Source of the DNA: a virus
IMG/VR virus record: IMGVR_UViG_3300025892_000012
Coordinates: 29,493-93,492 of that record
Length of the DNA stretch: 64,000 bases
Reading direction: 5' to 3' (one strand)
Position 1 is the first letter of the stretch, and each line of letters opens with the position of its first letter. Of this stretch, positions 37,457 through 45,911 are shown piece after piece. The notes beneath the pieces were generated by a model. The model saw nothing but the letters and a program-made list of their open reading frames with translations. It made no database searches and was not told where the DNA came from. The position numbers and the translations under genes are program-made.

Positions 37457-38110
37457 ATGCCTGACATAAACATAAACGGTTATCCATTTATATCTCAATC
37501 TGGAACGAATGTACCTGAAATTGACAATGTTAAAATAGGTGCAAGTGTTGATACTGTTTCCAATACAGGTGCAGGATATAAACCAGCAGAAGTTTGGCTT
37601 TCTACAACTGAAATTTCAGCACAAGATACTGTCATAAATCTACCATCTGGTTATAAAAAGTATCATGTTATTGGACATAATGTATTTTGGGGTGGAACGG
37701 CCTCAACTGGTGATATTAGAATGTACATGCGTTATAACAACAATACACAAGATGATACTGGTTTACAAATGAGTGAATGGTATAAAAGATTAGATGCTGC
37801 GGGATATGGGCAAGAAGTATGGGATGGTTTTGTTGTTATTTCAAATAATATGGGAACAGACCCAACAGAAAATTCTTTTTTTGATATTTGGTTAAATGGT
37901 TGTAATGAGGCCAATAAAACCAGGGGATATACAGGATATGGTATGTCCACTTATGGTCATACCTCAGACCAACATGCATACCATTATACTATTGGTTTTA
38001 GATCACAATTAACAGATGCTATAGATGGTTTTAGAATATATTTTCATCCCGATGATAATGCTATTACTTCTTATGGTGGCACAATAGTTGTAACAGGATA
38101 TACTTTTTAG
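37457..38110 (+). CDS. LKLGGKT-class fibre/adhesin with Trp/Tyr-rich head
   Basis: 217 residues: dock MPDININGYPFISQSGTNVP, then a head with INLPSGYKKYHVIGHNVFWG and RMYMRYNNNTQDDTGLQMSE, closing FRIYFHPDDNAITSYGGTIV. This resembles a lectin-type sandwich with many aromatic residues (possible glycan contacts), but I cannot name the family. The dock (INGYPF) is closest to that of the next gene (INGYTF). No chaperone of its own; the pair shares the one at 38723. Confidence 0.67.
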   Translation: MPDININGYPFISQSGTNVPEIDNVKIGASVDTVSNTGAGYKPAEVWLSTTEISAQDTVINLPSGYKKYHVIGHNVFWGGTASTGDIRMYMRYNNNTQDDTGLQMSEWYKRLDAAGYGQEVWDGFVVISNNMGTDPTENSFFDIWLNGCNEANKTRGYTGYGMSTYGHTSDQHAYHYTIGFRSQLTDAIDGFRIYFHPDDNAITSYGGTIVVTGYTF

Positions 38111-38123
38111 GATTTAACATAAC

Positions 38124-38726
38124 ATGCCTGAACTTAAAATAAACGGTTACACATTTGCAACTCAAGCTGACGGCAACAATCCTGTGCTGGCGAGTAATGT
38201 TGATTTAGGTAGTGCTACGTTTCCTGCTGGGCATGTTCTACAGGTAAAAGGTGTAATTAGGAATACAGAATGGCAAGGACCAGATACAGTAAATGATAAT
38301 CATACGCTTTTTACAACTGACACTTTCACAACTACTGCACATACCAATACTGCATTTAAAGTAGAAATTACTCCAGCATCAAATGCTTCTAAATTTCTTG
38401 TTCAATATGCAATTAATATTGGTAACACAAGTACCGGCATAAGTTTAAAATTGCATCGTGGTAATGCTACATCACCAATTTATGGTTCTAGTGGTAGTAG
38501 AACACCACAGAATTCTGGCAAAGAATGGACAGGAGATAATAATCAATCGTCTCAAACTTACTATTCTATACTAGATGAACCTGCAACTGATAGCACATTA
38601 ACCTATTATCTTACTTATGTTTATTTTGGGGTTAAGCCTTGGTTTAACACAAATGTAAGCAGAAATGGTGCGGCGTATGATGATGCGTATACATCCACTC
38701 TTATTGTTATGGAGATATCAGGATGA
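38124..38726 (+). CDS. LKLGGKT-class fibre/adhesin with TFPAGH seam
   Basis: 200 residues: dock MPELKINGYTFATQADGNNP, then VLASNVDLGSATFPAGHVLQ. The DNA coding this joint (38188-38234) matches 39157-39203 in the next fibre at 46 of 47 bases, although the heads that follow differ. Head: TAHTNTAFKVEITPASNASK and LKLHRGNATSPIYGSSGSR, closing LIVMEISG. Overlaps its chaperone by ATGA. Confidence 0.74.
   Translation: MPELKINGYTFATQADGNNPVLASNVDLGSATFPAGHVLQVKGVIRNTEWQGPDTVNDNHTLFTTDTFTTTAHTNTAFKVEITPASNASKFLVQYAINIGNTSTGISLKLHRGNATSPIYGSSGSRTPQNSGKEWTGDNNQSSQTYYSILDEPATDSTLTYYLTYVYFGVKPWFNTNVSRNGAAYDDAYTSTLIVMEISG
38188..38234 (+). repeat. Conserved dock-head seam repeat (TFPAGH), best copy
   Basis: 47 bases, identical at 46 positions to 39157-39203, coding ASNV[DN]LGSATFPAGH. 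The 18-base core acgtttcctgctgggcat recurs exactly at 51731-51748 and 52675-52692, with one change at 31917 and 47248 and two at 29750. Both sides diverge quickly, so the conservation marks the joint between dock and head. Confidence 0.85.
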
Positions 38727-39100
38727 CCGACTTTAGGAATCAAGCAATCTATGCATTATCTCCGGATGGAGATTGGATGTGGGACGATGGTAATCTCATT
38801 TGGTGTAGCCCAAATGTTGCTCAACCAACACAAGCAGAAATAGATGCTAAATTAGCAGAACTAGAAGCAGCCGAACCACTACGCCTATTAAGAATAGAAC
38901 GCAACCGATTACTACAAGAAACAGATTGGGAAATTACTAGAGGATTAGAAGAAGGATTAAATATAGATAGTTTAAAAACATATAGAACAGCACTTAGAAA
39001 CTTACCACAACAAATAGAAGCTGGAGAAATAACAGCACCTACTTTGAATGACAATGGTATGTTAGTGTTTGAACATTGGCCGGAAAGAACAGATGCCTGA
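38723..39100 (+). CDS. Tail fibre assembly chaperone (Phage_tail_APC-like), copy 7
   Basis: 125 residues. N-terminal half has DGDWMWDDGNLIWCSPNVAQ; core LRLLRIERNRLLQETDW, YRTALRNLPQQIEAGEI, APTLNDNGMLVFEHWPE (long-loop subtype like copy 5). A 49-base stretch (38862-38910) is identical to one in copy 12, 13 kb away. It overlaps the next fibre by eight bases, the ATG lying just before its stop. Confidence 0.75.
   Translation: MTDFRNQAIYALSPDGDWMWDDGNLIWCSPNVAQPTQAEIDAKLAELEAAEPLRLLRIERNRLLQETDWEITRGLEEGLNIDSLKTYRTALRNLPQQIEAGEITAPTLNDNGMLVFEHWPERTDA
38862..38910 (+). repeat. 49-bp exact repeat between chaperone genes
   Basis: Identical to 52376-52424; after one mismatch a further 18 bases also match. 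It codes EAAEPLRLLRIERNR. Identity at synonymous positions over 13 kb suggests recent recombination or gene conversion. The copy at 53311-53359 is nearly identical. Confidence 0.82.
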
Positions 39101-39695
39101 AATAAGAATTAATAATAAAGTATTAGTAACACAAACTGGAGCGGCTGAGCCTGTATTGGCGAGTAATGTTAATTTAGGTAGTGCTACGTTTCCTGCTGGG
39201 CATATTATTCAGACAGTACAACATGTATTTACTGGAACTGCATCTATTAGTTCAGTATCTACTGATAGTTTTGCATCATTTAATATTCCGTTTAGTAAAG
39301 GAATTACTCCATTTCTAAGTTCATCAAAAATTTTGGTGAGCGTTAATATAAGTTTAGGACATGATGCAGGTTCAATTCATACTGCAATATACAGAGATGG
39401 AACTAAACTCACAGGAGCAGCAGGTGACGTAGCAGGAAATAGGTTTGGTAGTACCACTCTTTCTAGATATGCAAATCCTGCATATGGTTTTGGTTGTAAT
39501 TCAATGAGTTTTAATTATTTAGATTCACCAACAATACCTACCACACCTATAGAAATTGTTTATGAAATAAAAGCAACTCTTGGTGCAAGTTATAATGATG
39601 GTATATATTTGAATCATAGTGCGAGTGACAGTACTAATATGGATTACACACCAAGAACAGCATCTTTTATGACATTATTTGAGATAGCACAATGA
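39093..39695 (+). CDS. LKLGGKT-class fibre/adhesin with TFPAGH seam
   Basis: ATG 39093 (overlapping the chaperone end by eight bases) gives MPEIRINNKVLVTQTGAAEP. 200 residues. Dock and seam (ASNVNLGSATFPAGHIIQT) nearly copy the previous fibre; the head does not: TDSFASFNIPFSKGITPFLS, VSVNISLGHDAGSIHTAIYR, closing MTLFEIAQ. This side-by-side pair is the clearest example of head replacement after the seam. Confidence 0.74.
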   Translation: MPEIRINNKVLVTQTGAAEPVLASNVNLGSATFPAGHIIQTVQHVFTGTASISSVSTDSFASFNIPFSKGITPFLSSSKILVSVNISLGHDAGSIHTAIYRDGTKLTGAAGDVAGNRFGSTTLSRYANPAYGFGCNSMSFNYLDSPTIPTTPIEIVYEIKATLGASYNDGIYLNHSASDSTNMDYTPRTASFMTLFEIAQ

Positions 39696-40054
39696 ATTAT
39701 CTAGCAAAAGCATTGGGGGAATTAAGACCACAAGAAGGCATGATTTATAATTCAGAATTACCACCAATTGCAAGTAAAATAATTTATGATTCTGAATCAA
39801 CTGTTAAAATTACACAAGAAGAATTAGATAACAAAATACAAGAAATTAAAGATAGGCAACCACTACGCCTGCTAAGAATAGAACGTGATCGATTGCTACA
39901 AGAAACAGATTGGCGTTTTCGTTCAGACCTAACACCATCTCAAGCATGGATTGACTATTGCCAAGCATTGAGAGATTTACCTGCAAACAGTGAACCACAA
40001 TTGAATGAGAATGGAGAATTGACAAACGTAACATGGCCGGAGAAACCTGAATGA
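39692..40054 (+). CDS. Tail fibre assembly chaperone (Phage_tail_APC-like), copy 8
   Basis: 120 residues; core LRLLRIERDRLLQETDWRFR, SDLTPSQAWIDYCQALRDLP, PQLNENGELTNVTWPEKPE. The TDWRFRSDLTPSQAW segment is shared with copy 12 in protein and nearly in DNA, while the preceding 45 residues are unlike. Thus chaperones are mosaic as well: unique N-terminal half, exchangeable core. ATGA overlaps on both sides. Confidence 0.75.
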   Translation: MNYLAKALGELRPQEGMIYNSELPPIASKIIYDSESTVKITQEELDNKIQEIKDRQPLRLLRIERDRLLQETDWRFRSDLTPSQAWIDYCQALRDLPANSEPQLNENGELTNVTWPEKPE

Positions 40055-40806
40055 GCGGAACGATTACATTGGGTGGGAAGACATTAGCAAGTCATAGTAA
40101 TGATACGGATAAATTAAGTCTAAGCGGAGATGTAGGAATACCTAGCGGTACTACATCAAACAGACCAGTATCTCCTTCCATTGGAACAAGTTATTACAAT
40201 ACAGAATTAAATGCTGTAGAGATGTATGTTGGACAATCACAATGGTTAACAGTTCAATACAGATATAAATGGATGTATCCTAGAGATAGTAATATTAATA
40301 ATGGAATAATATCACCTGATGGTCAGAAGTGGTGGGGGAATGGTCAAGTTGCAAGTTCATATGGAGGTGTGATTTTGAATAGAGTATTTCCTGGAGATTT
40401 TACAGTAGTTGCATCTTGGCAACAAGATTTTCGTGGTGCGGGTATGGTATATAGAGATAGTGCTAGTTTAGACGATTTCACTGGTGATGGAGGCAATGGA
40501 CCTTATTGGGGAGCAATAGGACAATCTGGATTTAGTCCTGCTTCTCCTGCATATAGTATATTATCTCAATATTATGCTCCTATAACAGGAGACACCAGTA
40601 ATACATTCTATTATTTTAAATGGCAAAGAAGTGGAAACACATTAACCTTACAGTATAGTGCGACATCAGCAACTGGTCCTTGGACAAATTTTAATACTAA
40701 TTATACGGCTACTTGTGCAACAAGTAATGAAGTAATTATAGGTGCAGGTGAAGCAAACGTCGGAGAAGTAAAACCATTAACACTAATAAGTGTAACAGAA
40801 GGATAG
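40051..40806 (+). CDS. LKLGGKT-class fibre with TTSNRPVSP connector
   Basis: 251 residues: dock MSGTITLGGKTLASHSNDTD, connector IPSGTTSNRPVSPSIGTSYY (a variant of TTAERPGTP at 27920), then a larger beta-sandwich head with PDGQKWWGNGQVASSYGGVI and FYYFKWQRSGNTLTLQYSAT. The latter strand order (FKWQRSGNTLTLQYS) resembles concanavalin-A-like lectin domains, where a test sheet carries such residues; family assignment uncertain. It follows a chaperone by ATGA overlap and shares the downstream helper with the next fibre. Confidence 0.66.
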   Translation: MSGTITLGGKTLASHSNDTDKLSLSGDVGIPSGTTSNRPVSPSIGTSYYNTELNAVEMYVGQSQWLTVQYRYKWMYPRDSNINNGIISPDGQKWWGNGQVASSYGGVILNRVFPGDFTVVASWQQDFRGAGMVYRDSASLDDFTGDGGNGPYWGAIGQSGFSPASPAYSILSQYYAPITGDTSNTFYYFKWQRSGNTLTLQYSATSATGPWTNFNTNYTATCATSNEVIIGAGEANVGEVKPLTLISVTEG

Positions 40807-40810
40807 ATTA

Positions 40811-41830
40811 ATGCCAGGAACTCTTAAAGTTGGTGGAAACATAATAGCAAGTCACACAGGTGTAGAAGGTGCGGGAACTGTTACGCTAGGGAATGTTGTG
40901 CTGGGTGATTCAGCGGTTCCTACAAATAATTACACGTTCCGCAACAAGATTATCAACGGTGGAATGCAGATTGACCAAAGAAATGCTGGCGCAAGCGTAG
41001 GTCCATTTGCATCCGCGAGTGCAGGATACAAAGGTGTAGATAGATGGTTTATAGCTAGCGATCCTATGACTTCACAACAGATAACAGGAAATACACCTAC
41101 AGGATTTTCCCATTATTTAAAACTTACTAAAGGATCAGGAAGTAATATTGATATTCGTCAAACTGTAGAATTGCCTGCTGCAGGTCAAGCAGGACAATTT
41201 GGTGTTGGTTCTGTTTGGACTTTAAGTTTTTATGCTAAGTCAGTAGCTGGTGGTGAAACTTTAAATTTTAGTAGTTATTTTCGTCTTGGAGTTGCAACAG
41301 GCACTTTTACTGCTGTTTCAGCACCTACACCAAGTAGTATTACATTAACAACAAATTGGACAAGATACTCAGTACTTTTTACAATTGATGTATCTCCAGG
41401 TGCAAGTGATTTATGTATAGCATTCGGATTAAACACTACAGCAACAGAGTTGCATTTAACTGGAGTCCAGCTTGAAGAAGGACCTGTTGCCACTCCATTT
41501 GAGCATCGTTCGATTGGGGTGGAGCTAAAGTTGTGTAAAAGATATTATGCAACTGGAAGAGTTTCTGGATTGCTTGCTTATGCTGGTGGCAGACAATCTG
41601 CTTTTACAGATGTTAATTTTGAAGTTGAAATGAGAGCAGTCCCAACTGCTTATGTCACACATGATGGAACAACAGGAACAATTAGAGACAATAATAGTGC
41701 AGTCACATATAGTGGCTGGACAACAATAGGGGGTACAAATAAATATGTCGCAGTTAGAAATGGCAATGCTAGTGTGGGCGCCCCAAGTCACCATTTTAGT
41801 ACAACTTATTTTGCAGATGCGGAATTATGA
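40811..41830 (+). CDS. FRNKIING-type lectin-like fibre, copy 1
   Basis: 339 residues: dock MPGTLKVGGNIIASHTGVEG (LKLGGKT class), then YTFRNKIINGGMQIDQRNAG at about residue 42 opening a ~190-residue beta-sandwich that ends with LTGVQLEEGPVATPFEHRS. Between lie WTLSFYAKSVAGGETLNFSS and WTRYSVLFTIDV, the order of carbohydrate-binding-module-like jelly rolls widespread in phage fibres. A variable ~100-residue C-terminal end (LCKRYYATGRVSGL...) follows. The three other copies share the core but not the dock. Overlaps its WLAEGN-type partner by ATGA. Confidence 0.75.
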   Translation: MPGTLKVGGNIIASHTGVEGAGTVTLGNVVLGDSAVPTNNYTFRNKIINGGMQIDQRNAGASVGPFASASAGYKGVDRWFIASDPMTSQQITGNTPTGFSHYLKLTKGSGSNIDIRQTVELPAAGQAGQFGVGSVWTLSFYAKSVAGGETLNFSSYFRLGVATGTFTAVSAPTPSSITLTTNWTRYSVLFTIDVSPGASDLCIAFGLNTTATELHLTGVQLEEGPVATPFEHRSIGVELKLCKRYYATGRVSGLLAYAGGRQSAFTDVNFEVEMRAVPTAYVTHDGTTGTIRDNNSAVTYSGWTTIGGTNKYVAVRNGNASVGAPSHHFSTTYFADAEL

Positions 41831-42063
41831 GTTCAATAACAAATGTAAAATACATGGCTCAAATAAATTTTGATCCAAATGCTGAAATTAAATTTAGTAA
41901 TGGTGAAAATATCAGATTTTTAGCAACTATTGACGGTATAGAAAAGTCTGTACCATTTCATTCTGGAAATAAGGATTACATAGAAATAATGGAAATGGTT
42001 GAAAAAGGCGAACTTACTATTAGTGATGCTGACGAACCTTCACAAGAGGAACCGCAATCGTGA
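41827..42063 (+). CDS. WLAEGN-type fibre partner protein, divergent copy 1
   Basis: 78 residues. It aligns with the products at 49019, 50265 and 56493 through NVKYMAQINFDPNA, a VPFHSGNKDYIEI segment and the acidic tail DEPSQEEPQS, although the WLAEGN core is replaced by MVEKGE. All four genes of this kind directly follow a FRNKIING fibre, so a dedicated assembly partner is inferred. Start and stop both overlap neighbours by four bases. Confidence 0.62.
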   Translation: MSSITNVKYMAQINFDPNAEIKFSNGENIRFLATIDGIEKSVPFHSGNKDYIEIMEMVEKGELTISDADEPSQEEPQS

Positions 42064-42554
42064 GTAAAGCAAGAGAAATATCCAAGTTTGCATCCAAATT
42101 AACTGTACAAACAAACTCAGTACTCATTGATTCATTGAATACTACAAATGCCAATATTGTTTTTGCTACAACTTTAAGTGAATTATCAGATATAAATTCA
42201 GCAACTGCAACTGCCAATCAAGTTCTGACTACAGATGGATCAGGCAATTTTTATTTTAGAACGGTATCAGAAAACTTTATAACATCACTATCTCAATTAT
42301 CAGATGTCAATTCAACTGGAAATGCTAATCAAGTTCTGACTACAGATGGTTCGGGTAATTTTTATTTTACAACAGTACAGCATCCAGAAGCAAACACAGG
42401 AGGTGGTGCGTCATTAGATATTGGAAACTGGGATATAACAACTGATGGTTCTTCTAACTTATTGTTTACTTACAACAATGTAAACAAATTAAATCTAAAC
42501 ACAAGTGGTGCATTAATAGTTTCTGATGATATAGAAGCATATGGCAATCCCTAA
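42060..42554 (+). CDS. MSKAR-class short fibre with two QVLTTDG repeats
   Basis: 164 residues: dock MSKAREISKFASKLTVQ, then two tandem shaft repeats LSELSDINSATATANQVLTT and LSQLSDVNSTGNANQVLTTD, both ending GNFYF, whose DNA is nearly identical (aatcaagttctgactacaga in both). The last ~45 residues (IGNWDITTDGSSNLLFTYNN) form a beta end found in marine phage fibres. No head and no chaperone follow. The stop overlaps the next ATG by one base. Confidence 0.64.
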   Translation: MSKAREISKFASKLTVQTNSVLIDSLNTTNANIVFATTLSELSDINSATATANQVLTTDGSGNFYFRTVSENFITSLSQLSDVNSTGNANQVLTTDGSGNFYFTTVQHPEANTGGGASLDIGNWDITTDGSSNLLFTYNNVNKLNLNTSGALIVSDDIEAYGNP

Positions 42555-43894
42555 TGGCAGTAAATGAAAACGGCTCAATAAAATTTTCTGATATAATAAG
42601 TGAATATAGAAACAAAGCCAATCATCCTACTTTATCCGATTCTAAGTTAAGTACATTTCAAGGCTGGCAAGATCACGACCGTGATGCTACACTACCGTCA
42701 AATAATATAAAATTTTCAGACCTCAGAGGTCTACCAAAACCAAGAGCAAAAAATTTAGCAGATTTGCAGACACCGTTAATCATATCAAATGCAATCCGAA
42801 CTTGGTCAACTGGTACAAGTAAATTAGATATAGAATTTAATACTATTGCAGATGGAGAAGAATATAATGAAGTAGATTACTATATTCAAACAACAACAGC
42901 AAATTCACAACCATCTAATACTCAAGGTAATTGGATATTTCTGAATCCAAATGACAGTCAGGTATCTGGACAAACTAAAGAATTTAACACTACGCAAGAC
43001 CCAGATTTTAAATTGTACTATTGGGTAAAAGCTACAAATACTGCAAACTCACAAAATTATGATATCAATCCCACACCATATGAATATCATTCTCCTCCAA
43101 AATCATATTTTATGGGTACAATATATCCAAATATAACTATCAATGATGTAGATGTTCAATCTGATTATATAAGTTATGCCCGACCAACAAGGACCGTGGA
43201 AATTAATCCAAATTGGACATGGACTCCAGCAGAAGTATATGCTTGGAACGGAATGACAGATCCTGCTAATGGTGGCACAAGTTCTGTTGTGGATAAATAT
43301 AAGGTTTTTTATAGTGCTACCCCAACTTCCGCTGCAGACATTGGAGATACAGGAACAACAATTAGTAATTGGGATGGAAACAGTTTTAAAGAAGTTGAAA
43401 TTACAGGAACAAGAACATACACTCTCGGTGTAACTAGACAAATGAATGCACATGATGAAAAAGGTGACGAAAAAACTTGGTATGATAATTGGAGAGTTAC
43501 CCCAATTAGACATGTTAGTCCTGGATATCGTTTCTGGGTAGAGCATCCAAATGGCATGAATTGGAGTCATATTGGAAATTGTCAAGGTGTTTATACATCA
43601 TTAAATCTTCCAAATGGTACTGGAGGTGGTGGAACACTTTGGTATGTTCAAATGAGTTCAGAACCGCCTACTTTAACTACTGCAAACTTTGTTGCAGATG
43701 AAAACGTAGTTTTTCAACCTAATATTTCAGGCGCAACCTTCTATAGTAGCAATTCATTTACACAACCATATAATGTTTGGAGATACTATTTTATTTTAAG
43801 ATTAACTCAAGATTATAATCTCTATAATGGATATAGATATCATTATTATTGGCAGTATTCAAGTTGGCGTTCACTTATAGTATATGCATGTTAA
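42554..43894 (+). CDS. Fibre/adhesin with IKFSDI N-terminal module
   Basis: 446 residues. The N-terminus (NGSIKFSDIISEYRN, then NIKFSDLRGLPKPRAKNLAD) has a twice-used IKFSD[IL] strand known from marine phage tail proteins where short dock-like repeats precede a large head. Two fibronectin-like units follow (EVDYYIQTTTANSQPSNTQG; EVYAWNGMTDPANGG), with many Trp/Tyr. The C-terminus is aromatic (WRYYFILRLTQDYNLYNGYR). I cannot name the head. No chaperone gene; the next product is a small acidic protein. Confidence 0.6.
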   Translation: MAVNENGSIKFSDIISEYRNKANHPTLSDSKLSTFQGWQDHDRDATLPSNNIKFSDLRGLPKPRAKNLADLQTPLIISNAIRTWSTGTSKLDIEFNTIADGEEYNEVDYYIQTTTANSQPSNTQGNWIFLNPNDSQVSGQTKEFNTTQDPDFKLYYWVKATNTANSQNYDINPTPYEYHSPPKSYFMGTIYPNITINDVDVQSDYISYARPTRTVEINPNWTWTPAEVYAWNGMTDPANGGTSSVVDKYKVFYSATPTSAADIGDTGTTISNWDGNSFKEVEITGTRTYTLGVTRQMNAHDEKGDEKTWYDNWRVTPIRHVSPGYRFWVEHPNGMNWSHIGNCQGVYTSLNLPNGTGGGGTLWYVQMSSEPPTLTTANFVADENVVFQPNISGATFYSSNSFTQPYNVWRYYFILRLTQDYNLYNGYRYHYYWQYSSWRSLIVYAC

Positions 43895-43907
43895 AAAGGA
43901 GTAAAAT

Positions 43908-44177
43908 ATGATTAAAGAATTTATAGTCACAAGACAATATATGAGCCCAGTTTCAAATGGAGCAACAATAGTTTATTTTGATGAGCCTACAAATACTATT
44001 ACTTCTAAAGAAGATTTTGAAATTGAACTTAAACATGACATGGAAATCTTAGTCATAGATGAAAATGATAGAGAAAAATCATTGACCATTGATGTTGTTT
44101 TAGATGAACAAGGTAAATATAATGAAGAGGCTACTTTAAAAAAAATTGAAGATCTTTTACCAACAATAACTTTCTAA
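43908..44177 (+). CDS. Small acidic hypothetical protein after fibre
   Basis: 89 residues, not an APC- or WLAEGN-type protein: MIKEFIVTRQYMSPVSNGAT, then acidic DFEIELKHDMEILVIDENDR and a C-terminal helix NEEATLKKIEDLLPTI. It is preceded by AAGGAGT, the strongest ribosome site in the window. Its position after a fibre suggests a third kind of fibre partner, by context only. Confidence 0.52.
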   Translation: MIKEFIVTRQYMSPVSNGATIVYFDEPTNTITSKEDFEIELKHDMEILVIDENDREKSLTIDVVLDEQGKYNEEATLKKIEDLLPTITF

Positions 44178-44182
44178 AAAAC

Positions 44183-44797
44183 ATGAGCAGAGCAAGAAGT
44201 TTTTCTAAACTAATTAATAAATCAAACTATCTAGCACATCGCGGAACAAGTTCTGTTGCTGATTTATCACCTACGGAAACAGATGTTGCTGCTGAAATAA
44301 GTTCTAATCCAATACCTGCTTTTGTGGGAATGATTGGTGCGTTTTCAATGGCAACAACAACTGAATGGAAAACAACAAATCGGTGGATTGTTTGTGATGG
44401 TTCTGCAATATCTAGAACAATCTATAGTGATTTGTTCACTGTAGTTGGAACAACGTGGGGTATAGGTGATGGTTCTAGTACATTTAATTTACCGAATTTA
44501 CAAGGTGCTTTTTTAAGAGGTACTGGAACAGGGACAATAAACGCAAGAAATAAAACCGCAGTTGCTGTTGGAAGTCTCCAAGAAGATAATTTTCAATCAC
44601 ACCATCATCAGTATAGAAGTGAAGGTTGGCAAACGGGGTATAGTGGTGGAATGAATTTAGTTACAACAAGTACAAATTATAATCAAACTATGACTACAAA
44701 CCATGACATTGTACAATATGGTAGTAATGGAACACCCAGACACACTTCAGAAACTTATCCATATAATGCTTCTGTTCAATTTTGTATAAAATTTTAA
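44183..44797 (+). CDS. Tail-collar-domain fibre, tandem copy 1
   Basis: 204 residues: dock MSRARSFSKLINKSNYL, then a phage tail collar domain from about residue 52: PAFVGMIGAFS, WIVCDGSAISRTIYSDLFTV, GDGSSTFNLPNLQGAFLRGT. Collar domains form the base of short-fibre receptor tips (T4 gp12-like). After LQEDNFQSH comes a His-rich, highly divergent stretch (SHHHQYRSEG; His residues may bind metal as in collar tips), then the constant end YPYNASVQFCIKF. The flanks are shared at DNA level with the next gene. Confidence 0.8.
   Translation: MSRARSFSKLINKSNYLAHRGTSSVADLSPTETDVAAEISSNPIPAFVGMIGAFSMATTTEWKTTNRWIVCDGSAISRTIYSDLFTVVGTTWGIGDGSSTFNLPNLQGAFLRGTGTGTINARNKTAVAVGSLQEDNFQSHHHQYRSEGWQTGYSGGMNLVTTSTNYNQTMTTNHDIVQYGSNGTPRHTSETYPYNASVQFCIKF
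44456..44575 (+). repeat. 120-bp exact direct repeat, copy 1 (collar domain)
   Basis: Identical by eye to 45099-45218 in the next gene; one base later the match continues (ccaagaaga). It codes GIGDGSSTFNLPNLQGAFLR and onward. The gene ends also share the coding for PYNASVQFCIK. The DNA between these two constant parts, coding the exposed tip, is unrelated in the two copies. Confidence 0.9.
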
Positions 44798-44804
44798 AGG
44801 TAAG

Positions 44805-45437
44805 ATGGCTAGTAAGGCTAAAATATTTTCAAGATTTATAAACAATTTAGATGTTGTAAATGACCAAATTATAATAAATACAGTAACGATTGATGATTCA
44901 TCAATAACAAATACTAACATGGGTGCAAATATTCAAATTGGAGGTTCTGATTTATCTAGTACTTTGTTAAGTGCAGCACCAATTGGTACAATATTAAATT
45001 ATGCCGCCGAAACAGCACCATTAGGATGGTTAATTTGTGACGGGTCCGCAATTTCAAGAACAACATACGTTAATTTATTTACAGCAATCAGCACAGCATG
45101 GGGTATAGGTGATGGTTCTAGTACATTTAATTTACCGAATTTACAAGGTGCTTTTTTAAGAGGTACTGGAACAGGGACAATAAACGCAAGAAATAAAACC
45201 GCAGTTGCTGTTGGAAGTTTCCAAGAAGACCAATTTCAAGGACACTATCATAGAGTTAGAACTTATGCAGGAACGGCAACTTATAGAATAAGTAGAAGAG
45301 CGGATAATGGTCCAACAGTTGCTTTTTACGATTCTGAAGTATTGCAGCCAACTCCCGATGGAACAAATGGTAATCCTAGATATTCCGATCAAACAAATCC
45401 ATATAATGCTTCTGTTCAATTTTGTATAAAATATTAA
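44805..45437 (+). CDS. Tail-collar-domain fibre, tandem copy 2
   Basis: 210 residues: dock MASKAKIFSRFINNLDVV, then IGTILNYAAETAPLGWLICD and the same collar core as the gene upstream. The tip after FQEDQFQGHYHRVR differs completely (RISRRADNGPTVAFYDSEVL) up to the common PYNASVQFCIKY end. It follows its paralogue by seven bases with an AAAGGTAAG ribosome site that is itself nearly repeated before the next gene. A chaperone follows and probably serves both copies. Confidence 0.8.
   Translation: MASKAKIFSRFINNLDVVNDQIIINTVTIDDSSITNTNMGANIQIGGSDLSSTLLSAAPIGTILNYAAETAPLGWLICDGSAISRTTYVNLFTAISTAWGIGDGSSTFNLPNLQGAFLRGTGTGTINARNKTAVAVGSFQEDQFQGHYHRVRTYAGTATYRISRRADNGPTVAFYDSEVLQPTPDGTNGNPRYSDQTNPYNASVQFCIKY
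45099..45218 (+). repeat. 120-bp exact direct repeat, copy 2 (collar domain)
   Basis: Second copy of the 44456-44575 repeat, 643 bases downstream in the same orientation. Recombination between the copies would delete 643 bp and fuse the first dock to the second tip in frame, because both copies sit in the same reading phase. Confidence 0.9.
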
Positions 45438-45444
45438 AGGTAAA

Positions 45445-45873
45445 ATGATAGCATATAATATACATAACGCAAATCAAGTTCCAAGGCAAGAATCTCCATT
45501 GGAGCCTGGAGTATGGTTAATGCCAGGACAATGCACTGATGTGGAGCCACCAGAATTTAATCAAGAAACACACACATGTAAATTCAATGGAGCCGAATGG
45601 ATTGTTGAATTAATTCCTGTTAAAGAAGAAGAGCCAACTCCAGAACCAATTCCAGCAATGGAATTATTAAGAATGGAAAGAGATTCTAAATTAGCACAAT
45701 CTGATTGGAGAGTCAACACTGATTATCCATATGATGACCAAGAAGCTTGGAAAACATATAGAGAGGAACTAAGACAACTTCCTCAACAAATAGAAACTGG
45801 TGTTATACCTGCTCCTACATTAGATGAAAATTATCAATTAGTTTTTGATAATTGGCCTGTTGAACCATCATAA
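45445..45873 (+). CDS. Tail fibre assembly chaperone (Phage_tail_APC-like), copy 9
   Basis: 142 residues. N-terminal domain NANQVPRQESPLEPGVWLMP carries a collar-type-partner look: a compact unit, then an EEEPTPEPIPAME linker, then the core LRMERDSKLAQSDWRVNTDY, YREELRQLPQQIETGVI, APTLDENYQLVFDNWP. The Pro/Glu linker is unique among copies. It ends immediately inside a CATAAATA late-promoter-like box. Confidence 0.75.
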   Translation: MIAYNIHNANQVPRQESPLEPGVWLMPGQCTDVEPPEFNQETHTCKFNGAEWIVELIPVKEEEPTPEPIPAMELLRMERDSKLAQSDWRVNTDYPYDDQEAWKTYREELRQLPQQIETGVIPAPTLDENYQLVFDNWPVEPS

Positions 45874-45876
45874 ATA
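45869..45876 (+). promoter_or_regulatory. Putative late promoter box CATAAATA
   Basis: CATAAATA overlaps the chaperone stop TAA and lies 43 bases before the ATG at 45912. It matches NATAAATA, the late-promoter motif described for T4-like marine phages (T4 itself TATAAATA). The rest of the 38-base gap is A/T-rich. Two further boxes in this window have the same arrangement. Confidence 0.55.
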
Positions 45877-45911
45877 TTGTATATAATATAAAACTTTCTT
45901 AACCAAAATAT

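Noticed and set aside
43103-43585. 160-residue reading frame on the minus strand
   Set aside because: It lies wholly inside a convincing + strand fibre gene; its Cys/Ile/Ser-rich product looks like antisense of AT-rich coding DNA and has no ribosome site or family signature. The other minus-strand frames are rejected on the same grounds.
44183-45437. Diversity-generating retroelement
   Set aside because: The divergent tips differ throughout, not only at adenine positions; there is no template-repeat-like near copy and no reverse transcriptase gene in the window.
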